Shown in pieces: positions 18,824-26,666 of a DNA stretch of 64,000 bases. The stretch covers positions 1 to 64,000 of the forward strand of contig CAZINW010000009.1 in NCBI GenBank assembly GCA_964540765.1, written 5' to 3'. The stretch is from CAZJLN01 sp964540765 (lineage in GTDB: Bacteria > Chloroflexota > Anaerolineae > Anaerolineales > Anaerolineaceae). Positions within the stretch are counted from its first letter, which is position 1, and every line of letters starts with the position of its first letter. The position numbers were made by a program, and so were the translations under genes. The notes below the pieces were generated by a model, which ran no database searches, was not told where the DNA came from, and saw nothing but the letters and a program-made list of their open reading frames with translations.

Positions 18824-19966
18824 TTAAATGTACCTCCCATAGGTCTGGGATGCTTTGATCAAAGCAAAGAGATTTTCATTCGGGGTGTCACGCCCACACT
18901 GATCACCAGTGGAAAGGATAAAACCACCGCCCGCCCCTGCGGCTTCAATTGCTTCCTTTGCAGCTTTTTCCACATCAGCAGGAGAACCCAGCAGCATGAT
19001 ATCGGTGGTGTGCAGATTCCCCATCAAAGCGATCCTCTCACCATAGGTTTGCTTAATCTTTGCCAGGTCACAATCTCCCATCGGCGGAATTTCCAATGGA
19101 TTGATGCAGTTCAGATCAGTTTCTTCGGCGCACCATTGCACCAGCAGGCGCTCTTTACCACAGGAATGAAGCATCGTGGGTATGCCTGCCTGCTTAGCCA
19201 TCTTTGTTAATTCTTTGATGGTGGGCAGGCAAAGATCTCGGGCTATTTTCGGGGATGCCAATGTTAACGTACCGGAAGCACTCAAAAGCACAAAGTCAGG
19301 CCTTTCAGCCAAGATCATTTCCATCTGCACGATGGCTTGTTGATGATGCAATTTACGCAGCGCTTCAATGGAATCATGTTTGAAGTAATACCACTCACTG
19401 AGAGAATCCAAACCACCTGTGAAAAGATCAAACCATGCATGAAAGCCTGGGTATCCAATGGATACACCAAAGGCACCGCGCTCACCCAGTTCTTCCCTCT
19501 GCCGATGAAATAAGAAGGCATTGTAACCGACAGGAGGTTGAAAAAGTTTTTCCAATGCCAGCCAATCATTTTCAATGTCTTTAAAAGGACGCAAAGTACG
19601 GGTCGGTGAATCTGATCGTGGATAGGTTGTCTCAACCTGATATTCGATGGAATCCAGGCGATGACGTGTTCTCACCTGCCAGCGCTCATCGTTTTTATGA
19701 ATATTTTCCACAACTGACATGCGTTCGCCAGGCCATTGATACTGCATGGAACCATCAGTAAACCATCCGTCAAATTTGAAGTAATCCAATGCGTCCAGAT
19801 ACGCCTTCCACAAAGGCGGATTGGCAAAATAGTAAACCTCCCAAAAAGGTTTCCCTGTCAATCGACATGGGATCATATTGGAAATGTCTGGGGCAACTGG
19901 TACACGATCCGGCTTGCCATTGGACATTGCAATCAGCATGCGCTCACGCGCTGTCATTTGATCCAT
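18824..19966 (-). CDS. Uroporphyrinogen decarboxylase-superfamily protein 2 (methyltransferase-like)
   Basis: A 380-residue protein with the URO-D/corrinoid methyltransferase barrel. MTARERMLIAMSNGKPDRVP is the family N-terminus. MLHSCGKERLL near residue 265 carries the His and Cys of the HxCG zinc motif, and LSTGDQCGRDTPNENL near residue 355 carries the second Cys and the xTPxEN signature of MtaA/MtgB-like methyltransferases. All three zinc ligands of that group therefore seem present, unlike in URO-D protein 1. No corrinoid protein or reactivase is in the window. In this setting it may demethylate a methylated sugar, which is a guess. GGAGACC lies 6 bp before the ATG at 19966; a start further upstream (19978) has no such site. 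It sits 3 bp before the metallo-hydrolase gene. Confidence 0.82.
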   Translation of the reverse strand: MDQMTARERMLIAMSNGKPDRVPVAPDISNMIPCRLTGKPFWEVYYFANPPLWKAYLDALDYFKFDGWFTDGSMQYQWPGERMSVVENIHKNDERWQVRTRHRLDSIEYQVETTYPRSDSPTRTLRPFKDIENDWLALEKLFQPPVGYNAFLFHRQREELGERGAFGVSIGYPGFHAWFDLFTGGLDSLSEWYYFKHDSIEALRKLHHQQAIVQMEMILAERPDFVLLSASGTLTLASPKIARDLCLPTIKELTKMAKQAGIPTMLHSCGKERLLVQWCAEETDLNCINPLEIPPMGDCDLAKIKQTYGERIALMGNLHTTDIMLLGSPADVEKAAKEAIEAAGAGGGFILSTGDQCGRDTPNENLFALIKASQTYGRYI

Positions 19967-20163
19967 ACTGGTCTCCATTCTGCTTGCGGAATAAAGGACG
20001 CCACCCTGCGGTTGCCATCAGTCCCAATCCTGAGGTCATATTTTCTATTGCACAGACCTGCCTGCAAATCTGTGCCCAAACCAAGCACACCCAACGGATT
20101 TTCATGTGCCAGGAGAATTTGCTCAGCCAGGCTTTTAGCAACCATCAACTGCTCAAACTGCAT
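19954..20163 (-). CDS. Small unknown protein, 69 residues
   Basis: A short frame between the GH84 and URO-D genes. The ATG at 20163 is preceded by GGAG at 7-bp spacing. The frame overlaps the GH84 stop by 11 bp at its start and the URO-D start by about 13 bp at its end. It would otherwise be the only untranslated gap of that size in this part of the operon. The product (MQFEQLMVAKSLAEQ...) has a plausible helix at residues 1-20, then a GVLGLGTDLQAGL turn and a basic, Trp-containing tail, with no membrane segment or signal peptide. I recognise no family. It may be an operon-specific accessory protein or simply a chance open frame. Confidence 0.5.
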   Translation of the reverse strand: MQFEQLMVAKSLAEQILLAHENPLGVLGLGTDLQAGLCNRKYDLRIGTDGNRRVASFIPQAEWRPVWIK

Positions 20164-21508
20164 GACACAACTCCAAAGACAAATCAATCAAGGGCATCAA
20201 TGCACCACTGCTGAGGCGCTTGGGGTAAGCCTCAATCACATGCTTCAGCCGGATCAGCGTTTTACAATTTTCTGTGTTCCCTGTGCCTTTCTCATTGGCA
20301 CGCAACAAGTCCAGTGCAATCTTGCCTGCGCACCGCCATTCATCCAGTAGTTCCAGCCAGGGGATCAATTCAGCCCGCAGAGTCAGATTCCCCATTTCGT
20401 TAACCAAATGATAGCTGGCATCGCCAAGTTGATCAAGGTAGCTGTCCAATTGCTCAAACTCAAGGCAGGTGGATGGTTTTTCCCCGGATTGGATGGCAAG
20501 TACAGTCGCTTCGGTCAGAGATTTCAGAAGCGCTGCATCGTTCTCATCCAAACAAGAATGCAGTGAATTCTGAGCAAACAGCTGCAAACTGGAAGTGCTT
20601 TCCTTACCTGCCACCTCACACAATGCTTTTTCCCAGGATTGTTGTGGGTCATATTCTGCAGGATCTTCAAAGTAATCAGCATAGGTTGCCAGCGCAATTC
20701 TGGAAGCCTCTGCTTGATTCATCGGATTGACCAGGATACCCCGCACAAATTGAGAGAGCCCTCCGTCCCGTCCTTGTATAGGTCCAATATGCATTTCAGC
20801 TGCCATTTCGCCATCATTGACCGGGTAATTATCCCAGAGCAACGGAGGTCGGGAAACTGCTTCTCCAAAATCCCTGACATGCGCCACTTTAATTTCCCGG
20901 CTGCAAACCTGCGGACCTGTATACATCACATTAACTGCTGGGTGTAATTTTTCCCCCAGTTCATGCAGATAATCGCCGAAAGGCGCACTGCCGCAATAAT
21001 CTGTGGGACACATGGAGAGAGTGCAGGCAGGGTGTAGTTTACACAGCCAGCCATATACCCGATTGCATAAATTTGCGTGGGCGTGTGCAAACGAGATATG
21101 GCTCTCTGCATCAACCTCATGCACAAAATTAGTATGAATGTCATCCAAAAGGAGACTGAAACTCCGCACGCCCATGTTAAAAAACAGTTTCAATTTATCT
21201 TTAAGCAGGTCAAAATCCTGCCAGGATTGATAGCAAATTGTCTGTCCCGGGCTGATTGCATAGCAGAAGCTTATTCCAAGCGCTTGGCAGATTTTGATTG
21301 TCTCTGCGAAATTTGCGAGCGTTCTTGGCGGATATGGGTCACGCCATCGAGATCGATGGTAGCGATCGCTCTTGGGAGCATACACGTAATGGTTATACCT
21401 ATGCTTTGAAAGAAATTCAATCAGTTTGATGCGCTCAGGAAAGGTATAAAAATAGCCATAAAATCCTTCTATAACCCCCCGAATTTCAAAGTGAGTCATT
21501 TTATTCAT
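20153..21508 (-). CDS. GH84 beta-N-acetylglucosaminidase (O-GlcNAcase-like)
   Basis: A 451-residue protein. FEIRGVIEGFYG, then YAPKSDRYHRSRWRDPYP and the SLLLDDIH motif (Asp122-Asp123) are diagnostic of GH84 enzymes, which remove beta-linked GlcNAc by substrate-assisted catalysis using an Asp pair. The barrel covers about 1-290, and a helical C-terminal region follows. It lacks a signal peptide and the carbohydrate-binding modules of secreted GH84 toxins, so it is likely cytoplasmic and acts on imported oligosaccharides. The frame is open 12 codons upstream into the aldolase gene, but AGGA with 8-bp spacing marks the ATG at 21508. Together with mannosidases and a beta-galactosidase in the same operon, it covers the GlcNAc linkages of N-glycan antennae. 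Confidence 0.9.
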   Translation of the reverse strand: MNKMTHFEIRGVIEGFYGYFYTFPERIKLIEFLSKHRYNHYVYAPKSDRYHRSRWRDPYPPRTLANFAETIKICQALGISFCYAISPGQTICYQSWQDFDLLKDKLKLFFNMGVRSFSLLLDDIHTNFVHEVDAESHISFAHAHANLCNRVYGWLCKLHPACTLSMCPTDYCGSAPFGDYLHELGEKLHPAVNVMYTGPQVCSREIKVAHVRDFGEAVSRPPLLWDNYPVNDGEMAAEMHIGPIQGRDGGLSQFVRGILVNPMNQAEASRIALATYADYFEDPAEYDPQQSWEKALCEVAGKESTSSLQLFAQNSLHSCLDENDAALLKSLTEATVLAIQSGEKPSTCLEFEQLDSYLDQLGDASYHLVNEMGNLTLRAELIPWLELLDEWRCAGKIALDLLRANEKGTGNTENCKTLIRLKHVIEAYPKRLSSGALMPLIDLSLELCHAV

Positions 21509-21521
21509 CACAATGATCCTG

Positions 21522-22418
21522 TTAAGCCCGGTTAAAACTGCCAAGGAAATTTTTAATTTTATCCATTACTATCATTTCCACTGCAGCCTGTGCTTGAGCC
21601 AATTTCTCTGCAGGTAAGGCGCTCATCTCGGCGCTGGTTAAATATTCCTTGCGACCCAATGCGCCCAAAGCTGCCAATTCCAGGTCGGTGGCAACATTCA
21701 CCTTGGAGATTCCCCCGCCGGGCAGGTGCATGGAATCTTGGATCATTTCAGAAGGAACTCCTGACCCTCCATGTAAAACCAGGTGAACTGGGGTTAGTTT
21801 GCGAATTTGCCGCAGGCGTTCCAAATCCACCTTCGGTTGACGAACGCTATAGACACCATGTGCAGTTCCAACAGAGACTGCCAATGCATCCACCCCCGTC
21901 TCCTCAACGAACCTTTGAGCCTCATCTGGACGTGTATATAGTTCTTCATCTGATCCAGTCTCAATAAAATCGGCAGTCCCAATCTTCCCCAGTTCAGCTT
22001 CAACAGAAATATCATAGGCATGGGCATATTCCACCACATGGCAGGTGATGGCTATATTTTCTTCCAGCGGTTTATCAGAGGCATCAATCATCACGGACGA
22101 AAAACCAACTGAAATGGCCGTCTCAATCACATTGAATGATTTTGTATGATCAAGATGCAAGACCGTGGGAATGGTGACCTGTTGTTTTTCCATCTCAGTA
22201 AAAAATTCTTCAGCAAATTGTTTCAAGGTGACCTGATACCTGTTCAGTTCTTTTTGAGAGATTTGAACAATGATTGGTGACTGGGCTATCTGACCAGCCC
22301 TTAAGATTGGACAGATCATGGCAATGCATCGCGGTGAGAAAGAGCCTACCGCGTATCCCCCTCTTTCAGCTGATGGTAAGACTTCATTCAAGCTTGGGGC
22401 ACGTAATTGACTCGTCAT
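21522..22418 (-). CDS. Class II fructose/tagatose-bisphosphate aldolase family (GatY/KbaY-like)
   Basis: A 298-residue zinc-dependent class II aldolase. TVLHLDHTKS near residue 86 provides the catalytic Asp and a zinc His, SVGTAHGVY near 182 another zinc His, LVLHGGSGVP near 213 the third, and KVNVATDLE near 240 the phosphate loop. Enzymes of this family split ketose 1,6-bisphosphates or ketose 1-phosphates to dihydroxyacetone phosphate and an aldehyde. Placed just after an FGGY kinase (4-bp gap), it likely cleaves that kinase's phosphorylated product. CAGGAG precedes the ATG at 8-bp spacing. The actual substrate (tagatose, fructose or a deoxy sugar phosphate) cannot be read from the sequence. 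Confidence 0.88.
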   Translation of the reverse strand: MTSQLRAPSLNEVLPSAERGGYAVGSFSPRCIAMICPILRAGQIAQSPIIVQISQKELNRYQVTLKQFAEEFFTEMEKQQVTIPTVLHLDHTKSFNVIETAISVGFSSVMIDASDKPLEENIAITCHVVEYAHAYDISVEAELGKIGTADFIETGSDEELYTRPDEAQRFVEETGVDALAVSVGTAHGVYSVRQPKVDLERLRQIRKLTPVHLVLHGGSGVPSEMIQDSMHLPGGGISKVNVATDLELAALGALGRKEYLTSAEMSALPAEKLAQAQAAVEMIVMDKIKNFLGSFNRA

Positions 22419-22422
22419 TTGA

Positions 22423-23922
22423 TCACTCCTGAAAATTATTGAAAGATTGAGAATAATTGCGCAAAGGTTCCTGAAACATCAGGTATCCTTGATCAAATAA
22501 TCTTTTATAGATGGCATGATTTTCCGCATCAGGATAAAAAGTATCCACCTTTTGAGGAGCCAGCCTTGCCAGTGCCTCTGTGGCATCCCGATACAGGCCG
22601 CAACCAATCCCTGCCGCCAGAGCCGCACCCAATAAGGTTGCTTCTGGTTGGGTTGGCGCAATGATCTCACAGCCACTTATATCTGCCTTGATTTGCATCC
22701 AAGCCAGATAGCGGGAACCGCCCCCCGCCGCCACCAGCGAGCATATCGCCTGCCCGGACATTTTTTCTCCAGACCGGCGAATAAATTCCATTTCATAAGC
22801 CACACCTTCCAGTACAGCTTTAAATATATCTTCAGATTTATGCGACATGGTGATCCCGATAAATGCCGCACGAGTCCTGGAGTTTGTATGCGGTGAACCA
22901 CTCCCCAAGAGGTAAGGATAGTAAAGTATGCCAGTCGGACCTGAATTGGCAAGGTCAATGAGATTTTCCAGTTCAATATATGAAAGTGGGGTGGGAGAGA
23001 CCACTCCACGCATCCATTCCAAGGATCCACCAGAGGTGGAATTGCCGCCCATCCAATATCCCAACCCTTGTGCGACATGACAGCCATACTGCAACCCGAG
23101 AAGATAATCATCCTCTGTCAGCAGTCTCTCCGGAAGCATGCCGATCAAGGTTTCTGCTGTGCCCATTGAATCAAAAACAATGCCGGGCGTGATGGCACCC
23201 ATCGCCAGGGCTGCACAGACATGATCATGACCACAAATGGAAACCGCTGTGCCTGCCTTGATGCCTGAAAAATCCCTTGATAATTTTCCAATGGGTTTGC
23301 CGCTGGGATAGGCTGGTGGAAAGATATCTTCCGGGATACCCCAATTCAGCAGCCATTCAGAATCCCATTCCTTGCGATCCAATCGAAATGCCAAAGTTCT
23401 GCTTGCAAGTGAGTAATCAGTACCATAATTCCCAGTTAGATAATACGCAACAAAATCTGCAGCTGACAACCAGAGTTTGTTTGTTAACGACCATCCTTTG
23501 TCTTGGCTAAGCCACAGAATTTTTGCCAGGCTCGATTTAAAGTTAACTTTGAGACCAAATTTTAGATAACACTCAAGGGAACTGCATCTTTCGAGGATCA
23601 AGTCAGCACTCGTCTGTGAGCTGGTCTCAAACCATGGTAAAAGTGGCGAACTGGGATTACCAGAATCTCGCTCAACAAGCAGGCCTGTTTCTGCCATGCT
23701 GGCAATTCCAATGGCTGCAACCGGCTCTTGTTGATCAAGCGTAATTTCATACAAGATGGTCTTGACAATCTCAAGCACTTGCAATGGATCATAATAAGTC
23801 CATCCCTCTGGTGATTGATGGGTGATCATCGGTCGATTGGCTATTCTGACCGCCACACCATCTTCATTGAACAATCCTGCTTTACAATGGGTTGTTCCGA
23901 TATCAATTGCAATCAAAGTCAT
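22423..23922 (-). CDS. FGGY-family carbohydrate kinase
   Basis: A 499-residue FGGY kinase of the xylulokinase/gluconokinase branch. The N-terminal MTLIAIDIGTTHCKAGLF is the ATP phosphate-1 loop, SICGHDHVCAALAMGAI (about 240) holds the catalytic base region, FDSMGTAETLIG is the phosphate-2 loop, and LVAAGGGSRYLAWMQIKADI with PTQPEATLLGAALAAG (about 415-450) form the adenosine site. It phosphorylates a ketose, polyol or sugar acid. It lies between a racemase-family gene (24 bp) and a class II aldolase (4 bp), which suggests a kinase-aldolase pair feeding triose phosphates. No strong ribosome binding site is visible before the ATG, so coupling to the upstream gene is possible. Confidence 0.88.
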   Translation of the reverse strand: MTLIAIDIGTTHCKAGLFNEDGVAVRIANRPMITHQSPEGWTYYDPLQVLEIVKTILYEITLDQQEPVAAIGIASMAETGLLVERDSGNPSSPLLPWFETSSQTSADLILERCSSLECYLKFGLKVNFKSSLAKILWLSQDKGWSLTNKLWLSAADFVAYYLTGNYGTDYSLASRTLAFRLDRKEWDSEWLLNWGIPEDIFPPAYPSGKPIGKLSRDFSGIKAGTAVSICGHDHVCAALAMGAITPGIVFDSMGTAETLIGMLPERLLTEDDYLLGLQYGCHVAQGLGYWMGGNSTSGGSLEWMRGVVSPTPLSYIELENLIDLANSGPTGILYYPYLLGSGSPHTNSRTRAAFIGITMSHKSEDIFKAVLEGVAYEMEFIRRSGEKMSGQAICSLVAAGGGSRYLAWMQIKADISGCEIIAPTQPEATLLGAALAAGIGCGLYRDATEALARLAPQKVDTFYPDAENHAIYKRLFDQGYLMFQEPLRNYSQSFNNFQE

Positions 23923-23946
23923 AACATTGTCCCGGGTAAACTAGGC

Positions 23947-24633
23947 TTAATCAGCTTTTTTCGACCTGCAATCACGCAATTTTTCGGCGACCTGCCAAAC
24001 CTCTTCCACCGCAAGGCGTGAACTTGAAAGGAATTTATGCTGCACATCAACGGATAACTGCGGTACCACCCGTGCCATGGATGCTTGCGCCAATACCACC
24101 AGTTCTACTCGTGCCGCCAATGCATTTAAGGCTTTTATCAGCAACCTGTCGTGACCGTCCCGATCACCTTTGGATAGACATTCAAAAGCATCCTCCACAA
24201 GGACTGATTGCAGTTTGATCGACTTCCCAGCCTTTTTGGACTTAGCAGAAAGCAAGCGCGCGGTTGGAGCCAAAGTTGTGGGCAGGGTGGCAGCTACCCC
24301 GATATTGCCTGAAAGTTTGATCGCAGCATCTGCCATGGCATTATCTATTCGTACGACAGGAATATTTACGGCGGATTGCATCAGTGGAACCAGCTCTCCA
24401 ACAGAAGAACAGGCTTCCAGGATCAGATTTGAGCCGACCTCCTGAGCAAAACGCGTATATGCAACCAGTCTTTCCTGTACTTGAACCAGATTTCCATCGT
24501 TCATCAATAATTGTGGCAGTATGGAATCATCTACAAAATTGATCACGTCACAATCAGGTATCAATTCCAAAGCCAGGGATTTAAGCGGATCAACTGTCGT
24601 GATCGTGGTGTGGATTATTGCCAGCTTAATCAT
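23947..24633 (-). CDS. Asp/Glu/hydantoin racemase-family protein
   Basis: A 228-residue protein of the aspartate/glutamate racemase fold. NLILEACSSVGEL near residue 75 provides the first catalytic Cys. The second, normally in a GCT or GCA motif in the C-terminal half, is replaced here by VVLAQASMARVV (about 178-190), so classic two-base racemisation is unlikely. Single-Cys members include maleate isomerase-like and decarboxylase-like enzymes. The start codon overlaps the GH35 stop by ATGA, so the two are translationally coupled. In this operon it may epimerise or decarboxylate an acid sugar, possibly linked to the four-carbon acid sugar kinase. Substrate unknown. Confidence 0.8.
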   Translation of the reverse strand: MIKLAIIHTTITTVDPLKSLALELIPDCDVINFVDDSILPQLLMNDGNLVQVQERLVAYTRFAQEVGSNLILEACSSVGELVPLMQSAVNIPVVRIDNAMADAAIKLSGNIGVAATLPTTLAPTARLLSAKSKKAGKSIKLQSVLVEDAFECLSKGDRDGHDRLLIKALNALAARVELVVLAQASMARVVPQLSVDVQHKFLSSSRLAVEEVWQVAEKLRDCRSKKAD

Positions 24634-26666
24634 TTTTGAGACCTTCGGATCTGTAAAATAGTGCCATCCTTACCCGCAACGCTGACCAGGAATGGTTCAA
24701 CTTCATTTCTTCCAGTTGACAGATTAAAACTTTCCCACTGTCCCTTTGCAAATTCAGGATCAAATTCCACCTGTGCAGTTCTTGCCTCTTTGGAGTTGTT
24801 GGTAGCGATGATTATAAAGCCTTCATGGTCTTCAAAGAGAGCTGTCTTTACATGTTCATCCAAGGAGCGGGAGCAAATGGGAATATTAAAATGATGATGA
24901 ACAGCCAGCACCAGGCTGGCTGAAGGCTGTATTCCCAGCATTGTCAGCCTGCCTTTACCAACGGGCTGAGTATACCCAATTGTGTATTGGTTGCCATTTT
25001 GCAGACCCCATTGCAAAGCGTTTTCTTCCATGGTCAGCCCAGCCGGGGTTGCACGACGTGCAGTGATAGGCTCCCCGGGCACACCTGCATAAGTGTAAAT
25101 CCAGGGCGTGTTTACGGATACTCCCAGAGATAATTCAAGCCCAAGCTGAGGCATGCCTTTGATAATGCCCGCAGCAGGTATGATATTCAGAAGATTGAGC
25201 GATTGCATGGCATCATCCAAATAGGGAAAAGCACCCATGCATACCAGATGCCCGCCTTCAATCACAAACGCTTGTAAACGTTTCTGCCCGTTCGCTGAAA
25301 GCCAGTTGCCGCCCGCATAAAAAGCAATCGGTTTTGAACAGCTGCCATGATCAAGGTCAAAAAATTCATAATCCACATCCGCATCATAGAAGGCTTGCAA
25401 TAATTCCTGACCAGGGCGAATCGAAGCACGCTGAAGTGGATCAAAGGTCACAGCCGTACTCGTTAATTTGACCAAATCTTTTGGATGTACTTCATTATAA
25501 AGGGAGACAATATCTTTAAAAGCCGCAAACAGATCAGGACGCGTGCGTCCCCACAGATTTATGGGCGATTGATACCAGTTATCGCGATCCACCAGCATAT
25601 ACCAATTCCAACCTGCAGCACCTGCCTGCAGAGCTGATAAGCAGATCAACCGGTAATGATTGGGGGTTAATACATCGACCTCCGGCAGCCAATCGTGCCA
25701 GATGCCTGCCTCAAATTCAGGAATGTAAGGTAGTTTTGAGTAAGTGCGGGTGTAACGTACTGCTTCCAAAAGAGCACGATGTTCATTTGGACGCCCATCC
25801 AGTTCGTTGGAAGGATAAATGTCAGGGCCGCTCAGATCCCCGACGGCTTCCAGCTCATTCCAGGGCTGGGTTGAAACACCAGAATAAGTGTTTAAATACA
25901 TGGGCATATCTACGCCGAGTTGTCTGTAAACCCCTACAGCCCACTCTGCAACCTTTGTGACATAATCATGTTCGAATCGCACGTAATCGAGGTAGCGGCT
26001 GATCAAACTGGGTTCTGAATGGAAGAGTGCTGTAACAGCCCTGGCTTCTTCAAAGTTCGTATATTTCACATCCCATGCCTGGTTCAGGCGTTGAATTTCA
26101 CTATACCGGGTCTTTAGAAATTCTTGGAATAAGCCGGCAGTATTTCCCAAACCCAACTGCTCCGTGTACCAGTGCGACCAGGGATCAATTTCATTATCCG
26201 CCTGCCAGAGGATGATGTTGCCTCCTTTGGAAGCCAGAAAAGGTAATGCCACATCTGTAACTGCCTGCATATATGGTAAAGCCGCTGCTTGGAAGGCTGG
26301 ATCTAATCGGTGATAGCGGGCTGCATAATCAGGTACACCATTATTGTGCCATTCACTGTAAATATAGGGCCCAGGGCGGAATATAACCCAAAATCCTTCA
26401 CTACGCAGCAATTCCAGGAAACTCACAAGATTACGATGTGGATCAGTTCTTCCTGTAAAGTCAAACCTGCCTGGCTCCAATTCATGAAAATCCCAACAGG
26501 CATACGTCGCAATCACATTCAGACCCATTTCACGCACGCGACGCAAGACCTGCAACCATCTTTCTGGATCAAGACGCCAATAATGAACTTCGCCGCTTAA
26601 CAATGGTATTTCAACATCCCCAACATGCATGGTTTTATCAATTATTTTTATAATTGGTTTATTCAT
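24630..26666 (-). CDS. GH35-like beta-galactosidase (clan GH-A)
   Basis: A 678-residue clan-A glycosidase. LLSGEVHYWRLDPERWLQVL, then YACWDFHELEPGRFDF and FRPGPYIYSEW are typical of GH35 barrels. Glu159 in ILWQADNEI is the acid/base, and Glu317 or Glu319 in YIPEFEAG is the nucleophile candidate. The post-barrel part contains a glutamine-amidotransferase-like fold around FYAGGNW and a beta domain. GH42 is the main alternative. It lacks a signal peptide. The frame is open 13 codons upstream, but AGGA before the ATG at 26666 and the ATGA overlap with the stop of the preceding gene support this start. It would remove terminal beta-galactose from imported oligosaccharides. Confidence 0.82.
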   Translation of the reverse strand: MNKPIIKIIDKTMHVGDVEIPLLSGEVHYWRLDPERWLQVLRRVREMGLNVIATYACWDFHELEPGRFDFTGRTDPHRNLVSFLELLRSEGFWVIFRPGPYIYSEWHNNGVPDYAARYHRLDPAFQAAALPYMQAVTDVALPFLASKGGNIILWQADNEIDPWSHWYTEQLGLGNTAGLFQEFLKTRYSEIQRLNQAWDVKYTNFEEARAVTALFHSEPSLISRYLDYVRFEHDYVTKVAEWAVGVYRQLGVDMPMYLNTYSGVSTQPWNELEAVGDLSGPDIYPSNELDGRPNEHRALLEAVRYTRTYSKLPYIPEFEAGIWHDWLPEVDVLTPNHYRLICLSALQAGAAGWNWYMLVDRDNWYQSPINLWGRTRPDLFAAFKDIVSLYNEVHPKDLVKLTSTAVTFDPLQRASIRPGQELLQAFYDADVDYEFFDLDHGSCSKPIAFYAGGNWLSANGQKRLQAFVIEGGHLVCMGAFPYLDDAMQSLNLLNIIPAAGIIKGMPQLGLELSLGVSVNTPWIYTYAGVPGEPITARRATPAGLTMEENALQWGLQNGNQYTIGYTQPVGKGRLTMLGIQPSASLVLAVHHHFNIPICSRSLDEHVKTALFEDHEGFIIIATNNSKEARTAQVEFDPEFAKGQWESFNLSTGRNEVEPFLVSVAGKDGTILQIRRSQK

